Assembly: GCA_913061075.1 (NCBI GenBank)
Contig: CAJXSK010000011.1
Span: forward strand, 1-63,207
DNA: 63,207 nucleotides
Direction of reading: 5' to 3'
DNA from: an uncultured Piscirickettsiaceae bacterium
GTDB lineage: Bacteria; Pseudomonadota; Gammaproteobacteria; Methylococcales; Cycloclasticaceae
Every line of letters starts with the position of its first letter. Position 1 is the first letter of the stretch. The translations under genes were made by a program, and so were the position numbers. The notes under the pieces were generated by a model, which saw only the letters and a list, made by a program, of their open reading frames with translations, was not told where the DNA came from and did not search any database. Of this stretch, positions 56,733 to 63,207 are shown piece after piece.

Positions 56733-57871
56733 TGAGGACATTAATATTTTTTTCAAACGTAACACTTGGCTATGGTTCGCCAAAGTATATTTACTTTATG
56801 GAAAAAGCTTATTCGTTAAAAATTTTTAAGGAAATTATCAGTTATGAGCCTTATGAAAAACAAAGACCTTTCTTTGAACTAAGCAAAAATTTTAAAAGGT
56901 CGATAATAGGACAAGGTTTAGCTAATTTAGCTGGCAAGTTAGGTTTATCAAAAAGTTATAGATTTGAACAGCACATAAAAAAAAACATACAGTCTTTTTT
57001 ACATAGTTTTGTCATTATAAAATCTGCCTTACTATCATACTGCGGCCCTCTTTTTATTGTGACGACATTTGAAAGCCCATTATTTGGTCTGTTTTCTAAA
57101 AACACTATTTTCTTACAAAATTTTTCTGAAATTTGGGAAGAAATTGATAATATATCAACAAAACCCAGCCGTTGTAGTTCGTTTTTGCTAAACAGGTATT
57201 ATGTAAATGCTAGTTACTTAGTCGCCCCACAGGAAGATCGTTTAGCTATAGCAGCTACCCGGTATGTGAACTCTAAAGGTTATTTGATTCATAACGTTCC
57301 CAGATACACTGATTTTGAAAAACCAGTACTAACCACGGATAAAAAAAGAATTTTGTACCAAGGGCGAGTTAGCGATGATAGTTTAGGTTCTAAAATTTTA
57401 GAGCTTGCAGAGAATTTACCAGAAGACGTGGAGTTTCATTTGGCCGGATTGGTCAATAAAAACTATGTTGAAAAAGTGGAGGATTTAAGAGAAAAGGGGA
57501 AGCTTACATACCATGGCTATTTGGATTGGCGAAGCTTAGATGCATTAAGAAAGACATGTAATATTGGACTGGTTTCTTGGAGCGATAATACGTTAAATAC
57601 AAAGTATTGTGCGCCTAATAAATTATACGAATATATATCGTCAGGGATGTATGTCATATGTTTTGATAATTATTCTTTAAAGAAACTGAATCAACAATTT
57701 GATTTTGGATTTATTTGTGGGATTCCAAAAGAACTTGCTGAGCACGTAAAAGAAATTTGTTTTGAAAAGATGTTATGTAAAGGTGAGGAGAATTACCAAT
57801 TGTTTAAAAATGAACTGAATTATGAGAACCAAACGAAACAGCTCTTTTTAGATATTTATCAGGATAATTAA
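56732..57871 (+). CDS. Glycosyltransferase, GT-B fold
   Basis: This 379-residue protein has an unfamiliar N-terminal half and a recognisable GT1/GT4-like C-terminal half: ILYQGRVSDDSLGSKIL near 210, YHGYLDWRSLDALRKTCNIGLV and NKLYEYISSGMYVICFD. It has lower GC and more lysine than its neighbours, as is common for O-unit genes. It likely adds a sugar to the repeat unit. Confidence 0.8.
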   Translation: MRTLIFFSNVTLGYGSPKYIYFMEKAYSLKIFKEIISYEPYEKQRPFFELSKNFKRSIIGQGLANLAGKLGLSKSYRFEQHIKKNIQSFLHSFVIIKSALLSYCGPLFIVTTFESPLFGLFSKNTIFLQNFSEIWEEIDNISTKPSRCSSFLLNRYYVNASYLVAPQEDRLAIAATRYVNSKGYLIHNVPRYTDFEKPVLTTDKKRILYQGRVSDDSLGSKILELAENLPEDVEFHLAGLVNKNYVEKVEDLREKGKLTYHGYLDWRSLDALRKTCNIGLVSWSDNTLNTKYCAPNKLYEYISSGMYVICFDNYSLKKLNQQFDFGFICGIPKELAEHVKEICFEKMLCKGEENYQLFKNELNYENQTKQLFLDIYQDN

Positions 57872-57877
57872 GTTTTA

Positions 57878-58894
57878 ATGATGAATGGTAAAAAGTATAG
57901 AGAAGGGCTAAGAGTTCTTTTTGCTGAACCTAATTTAACTCATACGTCACCAGTGACAACGTTATCACATGCGATAAAAAAAGCAGGGGGAAACACACAT
58001 TTTGTAGATTTTACTGCAATATCTACTTTAGAGCTCATTAGGCTATATTTAAAGGTAGATGTGTTAGTTATTCAGTTTTATGGGGTGATTGACAGTTATG
58101 CACGTAAACAAATAGCGCTAGCAACGCTACTAGGTGTTGCTGTTATAAGAAATTGGGCTGGAACGGATGTGTTGAAGTCTTTGACAGAAAAAAAAGTTAG
58201 GTTTTCTACTATTGATGTTAATAATTTAATTAGTTTGAATATTACGGATAATCATCAAGGGCTTGTTGAGGAGCTAAGTAGTATAGGAATAGATTGCATA
58301 TTAACACCTAAAGTTATTGATTATAAAGGTTTTAATATGCCTAATAGGCTAATGACGAAAGCTGAATCTGCCTTGGTATATCTGCCTGCTTCGAATCGGG
58401 AGTTTTATGGTTCAAAATGTATAGAAAATTTGATTATAAAGTTCCCTCAACTTAAGTTCATTATTATCGCTGATGAAGAGCATGTTTTTGGAAAATACCC
58501 TAATGTGGAAAGTATGGGCTGGGTTAAAGATATGGAAGCAGTATGGAATAAAAGCGGGGTTCTTATTAGGATTACAAAGCATGATGGCTACCCTAGAATG
58601 TGCCTTGAAGCGTTTTCTCGAGGTAAGTACGTTATACATAATAATAAATTTGAAGGTGTGTGGTTTGCTAAAACAGATAATGAAATAGAAAATGCTGTTC
58701 AGCACTTTATCGATAAATCTGAGCCAAACCATGATGGTGTTAAAGTTGCGAAAAAGGCTCTGAACTCTGGTCGTGAAAAGAAGCTTTACATGCTTTATTC
58801 AGAAGCTAGTGTGGGTATTGCTCAGTGGGTATCAGCTTTAAAAGAAATATATCAATATTATGTAGGGAAAGAGACTAGGTATGAATCTGAATGA
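57878..58894 (+). CDS. Putative glycosyltransferase
   Basis: This 338-residue protein has a Rossmann-like N-terminal half (LRVLFAEPNLTHTSP) and a C-terminal segment YPRMCLEAFSRGKYVIHN that fits the donor-binding part of GT4 enzymes. Identity to a known family is weak. It begins seven bases after the preceding gene and closes the tight EPS run. Confidence 0.65.
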   Translation: MMNGKKYREGLRVLFAEPNLTHTSPVTTLSHAIKKAGGNTHFVDFTAISTLELIRLYLKVDVLVIQFYGVIDSYARKQIALATLLGVAVIRNWAGTDVLKSLTEKKVRFSTIDVNNLISLNITDNHQGLVEELSSIGIDCILTPKVIDYKGFNMPNRLMTKAESALVYLPASNREFYGSKCIENLIIKFPQLKFIIIADEEHVFGKYPNVESMGWVKDMEAVWNKSGVLIRITKHDGYPRMCLEAFSRGKYVIHNNKFEGVWFAKTDNEIENAVQHFIDKSEPNHDGVKVAKKALNSGREKKLYMLYSEASVGIAQWVSALKEIYQYYVGKETRYESE

Positions 58895-59129
58895 AGAAGC
58901 TTTAAAATTCTAATAAAAAAGAAGGGATGCTGTTAGATTTGTAGCAGTGATGACGATTTTTTTAGACGACTACACTATCGTTTCGAGCAAGTTACACTAG
59001 AACGCTATTCATAATATTTTTTCTGGGAAGATGCGTAAGAAGCACTTGATTTTTTTTGAGTGTAAACTAAAAAATACTGGAAAATGGGGCGTTAAATAAC
59101 GGTCTTCATACACAGGATAAGGATGATTT

Positions 59130-59966
59130 GTGGATTTATTTAATTTGAGAAAACCCCGTAGAATTTTAAAACATCTCCAAAATTTTGGATTATATAATCA
59201 ATCTAATCTTTTTTGGAGTTGGTATGAGCCAAGAAATTTTGGTGATTGGGTCGGCCCATACCTATATAAGGCAATAACTGGGAAAACCCCGTTGTATTGT
59301 GAGCCTACAATGAAGCCTGGCTGTGAGTTCTATATTTCGGCAGGAAGTGTTCTGCGAAAAATAACACAAGATAATAATGCGGTTGTCTGGGGAAGCGGCA
59401 TAATTAGCCGAGAAGATATTTTTGCCAAACCATTGGACATAAGGGCTGTTAGGGGGCCGCATTCTATGCAGAGGTGTTTGGATCTTGGCTACAATTGTCC
59501 GGAAGTGTTTGGTGATCCAGCGTTATTGCTGCCAGAATTCTATGCTCCAAAAGCTGATAAAGCATACAAGCTAGGCTTGATTCCACATTTCGTTGACTAT
59601 GAGGAGGTGAATGAATTGTATAGCTTGCTCCCAGAAACGCTTATCATTGATGTTGCCCAGCCCGTAGAAAAAGTTATAGATGATATCCGTTCTTGCACTG
59701 TTACCGTTTCAAGTTCGTTGCACGGCCTTATTATTTCTCATGTTTATGGGCTTAACTCCGCATGGGTTCAATTTTCAGATCGGGTTGAGGGAGATGATGT
59801 CAAGTTTTTGGATTATCTTTCAGCAGGAGGCATTATAGAAAAAACATCTGCAGAGTTACCCACTTCGAAGACAAGTGCTTTGGATTTTTTCCAGATGGCT
59901 CAAAATGCTCCCATGCCTAATAATAAAATACTTATCCATAAGTTGAAGCTTGCATGCCCTTTCTAA
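59130..59966 (+). CDS. Polysaccharide pyruvyl transferase family protein
   Basis: This 278-residue protein has the CsaB/PS_pyruv_trans layout: NFGDWVGPYL near 31, AVRGPHSM near 110, GDPALLLPEF near 131 and SSSLHGLIISHVYGL near 195. Members add ketal-linked pyruvate to sugars of surface polymers, which gives the polymer negative charge. A GTG start follows AGGATAAGGATG. The preceding 235 bases (58895-59129) hold nothing I can name. Confidence 0.82.
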   Translation: MDLFNLRKPRRILKHLQNFGLYNQSNLFWSWYEPRNFGDWVGPYLYKAITGKTPLYCEPTMKPGCEFYISAGSVLRKITQDNNAVVWGSGIISREDIFAKPLDIRAVRGPHSMQRCLDLGYNCPEVFGDPALLLPEFYAPKADKAYKLGLIPHFVDYEEVNELYSLLPETLIIDVAQPVEKVIDDIRSCTVTVSSSLHGLIISHVYGLNSAWVQFSDRVEGDDVKFLDYLSAGGIIEKTSAELPTSKTSALDFFQMAQNAPMPNNKILIHKLKLACPF

Positions 59967-60111
59967 TGTGTGCATGGGTAAAGCAAATTAAATACTCTAT
60001 AATTGGTCAGCTGGAATTAGGTACGAGTTGATGGATATAAAACTTGGAATAGCTTCATGTCTTCTAATGGCATTATTAACTTTTTAATTTGAATTACTTT
60101 TTTGAATATTT

Positions 60112-61092
60112 ATGGATGAAAATCAAACAGTAAAAGAAGCTAAAGACACACTTCTAATGGCAGCGGAAGCGCTAAATAGACTCTCCATTAATTTTCCTAT
60201 TGATTTTGAACCATCTGTTAAATTGCTTACGCAGTGTAAAAGGTTAGTGGTAACAACGGGTGTAGGTAAGTCAGGCTTTATTGCTCAAAAAATGGCCGCC
60301 ACTCTTACCAGTACCGGTACTCCCGCAATTTTTCTTGATCCAATGAATAGTTTGCATGGCGACCTTGGCGTTGTTTCTAAAGATGATGTATTGATATGCT
60401 ATAGCTACAGTGGTGAAGCGAACGAAATTCTTGCTTTGATTCCGACCGTAAAAAATAGGGGAACGCCTATTATCTCCATTGTTGGTAGGGCGGTTTCTAG
60501 TTTGGGAGAGGTGTCGGATTTAACAATAGTTGCGCCTATAGAAAAGGAAGCGTGCCCACTGAATCTGGCGCCGACCACAAGCACTATTGTTGCTATGGGT
60601 ATAAGTGATGCACTAGCCGTTGCGTTAATGTACGAGAAGCAGTACAGAGCTGAGGATTTTGCTTTGAATCACCCTGCTGGGAGCCTTGGAAGAAGGTTAA
60701 CGCTAAAAGTTAGTGAACTGGTGTTAGAAGAGACCAAATTGAATTTCTTGAAAATAAATGCTTCTTTTAAAGAGGTTATTTTTAGTATGTCTTCAACTGG
60801 GGTTGGTGCAATATGTATTGTAGATGATGCCATGAATGTAAATGGCTTAATCACAGATGGTGATATTAGACGGGCTGTTGAATCATGTGATGGATCAAAG
60901 CTGGTGGATTTAACAGCGGCAGATATGATGACACCTAACCCTATTAGTGTCGCATTAGACTCGATGGCGGTGGATGCTTTAAATTTAATGGAACAACGGT
61001 CGTCTCAAATATCGGTATTACCGGTTGTAAATGAAGACGGTCGTTACAGTGGCATTATCCGCCTACATGACTTGATTAAAGCAGGGTTGTAG
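60112..61092 (+). CDS. kdsD: Arabinose-5-phosphate isomerase (KpsF/GutQ/KdsD type)
   Basis: This 326-residue enzyme converts ribulose 5-phosphate to arabinose 5-phosphate, the first step to Kdo. It has an N-terminal SIS domain (TGVGKSGFIAQKMAATLTST, CYSYSGEANE, NHPAGSLGRRL) and two CBS domains (about 205-325). No strong ribosome binding site precedes the ATG. It lies before a convergent Kdo-transferase-like gene, pointing to Kdo use in this part of the locus. It might be a second copy used for surface glycan synthesis. Confidence 0.93.
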   Translation: MDENQTVKEAKDTLLMAAEALNRLSINFPIDFEPSVKLLTQCKRLVVTTGVGKSGFIAQKMAATLTSTGTPAIFLDPMNSLHGDLGVVSKDDVLICYSYSGEANEILALIPTVKNRGTPIISIVGRAVSSLGEVSDLTIVAPIEKEACPLNLAPTTSTIVAMGISDALAVALMYEKQYRAEDFALNHPAGSLGRRLTLKVSELVLEETKLNFLKINASFKEVIFSMSSTGVGAICIVDDAMNVNGLITDGDIRRAVESCDGSKLVDLTAADMMTPNPISVALDSMAVDALNLMEQRSSQISVLPVVNEDGRYSGIIRLHDLIKAGL

Positions 61093-61096
61093 AAGC

Positions 61097-62383
61097 TCAG
61101 AGTAATTCTTGAAGCCGTTGAAGGCTTTTTTTAGTTGCACCTTGAAAATTGGCTAGCAAGGCGAGTTTGTCTTTAATACCATTATCCTCTTGATCAGATA
61201 GATGCTTTTTTATTAAAGCCGTTAACTCTATAGAATCATTAATTTCCACAATAAGCTCCACTTTTTTCATGTGTTGAAAAACATCAAAGCTAGGGTAATT
61301 TTTTTCCCAACCTGATGATGTAAAGACCGGTTTTGCATAAATTAAAGGTTCTAAAAGATTATGATTAACACCCACATAACAGGCCTTTGATATCGAATAT
61401 AAGTACTTTAATTCGCCAATGGTGTCTAAGATAAGGACATTATAATTTTTCTCAATAGGTTTGTTAGTAGAACTCCTAAAAATATACGGAATGTTATTTT
61501 CAATTAATGAATGCGTAATGACATCAGTATTCTCTTTCTTATCTGGATACCTAGGAGCGATGATGAATAGAGTGTCGGGCTCATCTGCTATTATGTTAAG
61601 CAATGCCTCCACGATGAGGTTTATGTCTTTTTCTTGGGTAATGCAACCAGCCGTAAATATTTTTCTTTCTGCCGAGGCTAGGGCCGGAAGTAAAGTACGT
61701 AGTGAGTCTGGCGGGGTGATTTTTTGGTTATCTAAATTAAGGTAGTCATACTTCATATTCCCTGTTGCATGAACGCTTTCAGCAGGTGCTCCCATTTCAA
61801 GTAATCTATCTTTTATTGTGTCGTTTTGAACTAAAAAACAATCAATTTTTTGAATGTAATATTTATTGAGTAAGGCATATTCAAGTTGATCCATACGACT
61901 GGGAGGACTTTCATTGTAGAGCCAGCCATTAATAACAAGAGTGGTTGCATCATGTGATTTGGCATAATGTAATACCTTATAAGATAGCCTACAGGGCGCG
62001 TCACTTAAAAAACAAGGTATTTCAGCCAGTATAAATATAGATGGCGGGTAAGCATTCATCGTGTCTTTAATATAGCCACTTACCCCATGATCAACGATTA
62101 TTGCTTGAGGGAACAGTTTATTAAACGATTCAGAGTAATGTGGGTGGTCTGTAAGAATTATTACGTTATTAATGCCACAAGATTTGATGGCTTCTTTTAT
62201 AAATAACTCAGTGGCATGAAGTTCACCAATGGAGGTCGCATATACCCAAAGGTTTTTATCTTGTTTTATGGCGCTGTTTAACAATGGTCTTTTATTGTAG
62301 TTAGTTTTCTTCTGTTTTAATTCAAGGATATTCTCAATAAATGAAAATAATAAATAATTAAGTATGTTTTTTAAGTTTGTCAT
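61097..62383 (-). CDS. Kdo transferase-like (WaaA/KdtA family) protein
   Basis: This 428-residue GT30-like protein resembles WaaA by WVYATSIGELHA near 46, TGNMKYDYL near 218 and a C-terminal VLILDTIGELKYLYSISKACYVG with NLLEP. It is divergent: the usual N-terminal RxGER segment that carries the catalytic glutamate of WaaA is not visible, and no clear membrane anchor is seen. It might transfer Kdo or a related sugar to a surface polymer, or be inactive. The opposing kdsD supports a Kdo link. Confidence 0.72.
   Translation of the reverse strand: MTNLKNILNYLLFSFIENILELKQKKTNYNKRPLLNSAIKQDKNLWVYATSIGELHATELFIKEAIKSCGINNVIILTDHPHYSESFNKLFPQAIIVDHGVSGYIKDTMNAYPPSIFILAEIPCFLSDAPCRLSYKVLHYAKSHDATTLVINGWLYNESPPSRMDQLEYALLNKYYIQKIDCFLVQNDTIKDRLLEMGAPAESVHATGNMKYDYLNLDNQKITPPDSLRTLLPALASAERKIFTAGCITQEKDINLIVEALLNIIADEPDTLFIIAPRYPDKKENTDVITHSLIENNIPYIFRSSTNKPIEKNYNVLILDTIGELKYLYSISKACYVGVNHNLLEPLIYAKPVFTSSGWEKNYPSFDVFQHMKKVELIVEINDSIELTALIKKHLSDQEDNGIKDKLALLANFQGATKKSLQRLQELL
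61112..61132 (+). terminator. Possible terminator of kdsD inside the convergent gene
   Basis: AAGCC and GGCTT form a 5-base stem around GTTGAA, followed by a run of seven T (61126-61132). It lies within the 3' end of the opposite-strand coding region, shortly after the kdsD stop. Confidence 0.45.
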
Positions 62384-62468
62384 TTTGATTTGTTTGGCTT
62401 TTTTAGAATAGACTGTGACGTGTTTTTTTGTTCAATATTAGGTCTATTTGTAAGAAAATTTAATCTAT

Positions 62469-63056
62469 TCAGTTTTGTTTTTTTAGAAAGCTTTTTTTAA
62501 TATCACTAGATAGTGTTTTGCTAAAAATATCTGACCCTGATTTATTCAAATGATCTCCATCATAAAAATTTATATCATTTAACACAAAATCAGAATAATC
62601 AATATATTGTATCTGGCCGTTATCAATCGCATTTTCTATAATGCTGTCATACTTTTGTTTGATTTTTTTTGGTACATGTTGTCTAAATATTTTATGTTTA
62701 GGGGTGTTTATAACTATCACCTGCACACTAGAACTTAAACTAAATATTCTTCGAATTGACTCTAAAGCAATAGGGGAGACATTAACTTCTCTATTTTCAT
62801 CATAAAAATAAAATCTTGCCTTAGTCTCTATAGATTTTCGGCTGATATTGTTGCTAAGCTGAGGGCTCCACCCTCCTATATAATCAAAATCTTTGTAAGA
62901 GATTGTTCCTAACATATTTTTTAAAATAAACTTTAAGTCATCTAAATAATTAAAAGGAATACCCGCTTTGAATTTAAGATATGAAAGAACTCTATCGGAA
63001 TTAAATAATGGTATAAGAGGATCTGTTTCATCATCAATAAATTTATAATACTTCAT
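62469..63056 (-). pseudogene. C-terminal part of an SGNH-like protein, cut by an insertion sequence
   Basis: The 195-residue reading holds the C-terminal half of an SGNH-hydrolase-like protein: an internal VQVIVINTPKHKIFRQ strand and the catalytic-type block NFYDGDHLNKSGSDIF with D-x-x-H. The N-terminal block with the nucleophile serine is missing. The ATG at 63056 lies two bases from the end of an IS3-family element, whose tip supplies an in-frame stop, so the 5' part has probably been separated by insertion. SGNH proteins in such loci often O-acetylate polysaccharides. Confidence 0.7.
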
Positions 63057-63058
63057 GG

Positions 63059-63207
63059 TGTAATCCCCCCATTCCTAACCGAAGTTAAAAGTAGAGATTA
63101 AGCTGCATTCAGTAACTGTCTAGGCGGTATGCCTCCAATCGCCGTATGCGGGCGTTCATTATTGTAAGACCAAAGCCACTTTGTTGCCAATAATTGAGCT
63201 TGCTCAA
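63059..63207 (-). mobile_element. IS3-family insertion sequence, right end (partial)
   Basis: The element's terminus begins TGTAATCCCCCC at 63059 and continues past the window end. It holds the 3' end of an IS3-type transposase on the minus strand, 39 bases from the tip. The other end, the target duplication and the first transposase frame are outside the window. Confidence 0.85.
63098..63207 (-). CDS. IS3-family transposase, C-terminal fragment
   Basis: The last 35 residues of the integrase-type transposase are visible and the frame runs off the window. WLWSYNNERPHTAIGGIPP followed by RQLLNAA and a stop is the typical end of the IS3-family OrfB, after the last catalytic glutamate. The missing N-terminal part lies beyond the window, so activity cannot be judged. 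Confidence 0.93.
   Translation of the reverse strand, partial: EQAQLLATKWLWSYNNERPHTAIGGIPPRQLLNAA

Noticed and set aside
58895-59129. Decayed transposase or other gene remnant
   Set aside because: Short readable stretches in two frames looked protein-like, but I could not match them to any family.
60031-60087. 18-residue hydrophobic small protein (MDIKLGIASCLLMALLTF)
   Set aside because: No ribosome binding site or conservation evidence; a chance reading in AT-rich DNA is as likely.

Overview
The window looks like part of the chromosome of a low-GC marine gammaproteobacterium. The mix of Rieske ring-hydroxylating dioxygenase subunits, a tungsten-type aldehyde oxidoreductase, a complete-looking XrtA (exosortase A) exopolysaccharide locus and typical gammaproteobacterial housekeeping genes (pyrE, hemW, rdgB, rph, yicC, gmk, glnE, waaF) would suit Cycloclasticus or a close relative. 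That assignment is inference from gene content, not from a marker gene. Bases 1-49 are not genomic: they are an Illumina Nextera i7 adapter with its index and mosaic end, so the left edge is a library artefact. The right edge runs into an IS3-family transposase.

Layout. 105-2603 (-): a NitT/TauT-type ABC importer. 2900-8560 (+): an aldehyde:ferredoxin oxidoreductase (AOR) cluster with its own MoaA, a 16-cysteine ferredoxin subunit, the pterin-binding catalytic subunit, an FAD/NAD subunit, a MoaD-like sulfur carrier and two unrecognised paralogous small proteins that both end in Gly-Gly-Gly. 8557-16636: housekeeping genes, a Ser/Thr kinase, a cold-shock gene, an AEC transporter and a PilZ protein. 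16738-26137: a catabolic island with an aldehyde dehydrogenase, DapA-family aldolase, ketopantoate-reductase-like protein, limonene-epoxide-hydrolase-like protein, class I glutamine amidotransferase, Rieske dioxygenase alpha and beta subunits, glutamine-synthetase-like enzyme, flavin reductase and DUF2889 protein. The amidotransferase, dioxygenase and GS-like combination is the one known from aniline dioxygenase systems. 26302-35676: copper ATPase, GGDEF/EAL protein, glnE, ilvE, waaF. 35824-57871 (and loosely to 61092): a long one-direction exopolysaccharide run with exosortase A, export protein, chain-length regulator, a frameshifted tyrosine autokinase, outer-membrane protein, glycosyltransferases, deacetylases, ligase and flippase, plus a large secreted protein of unknown function. 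61097-63207 (-): a Kdo-transferase-like gene, a truncated SGNH-like gene and the insertion sequence that appears to have cut it.

How the genes work together. The AOR cluster encodes cofactor steps (MoaA, MoaD-like) beside all three expected subunit types, suggesting a dedicated aldehyde oxidation or acid reduction complex. The island at 16.7-26.1 kb probably activates an amine or aromatic substrate through a gamma-glutamyl intermediate, dioxygenates it, and handles a cleavage product by aldolase and aldehyde dehydrogenase; the substrate cannot be read from the sequence. The XrtA locus makes and exports a polysaccharide and sorts PEP-CTERM proteins, none of which lies in the window. I saw no tRNA, rRNA or CRISPR array.
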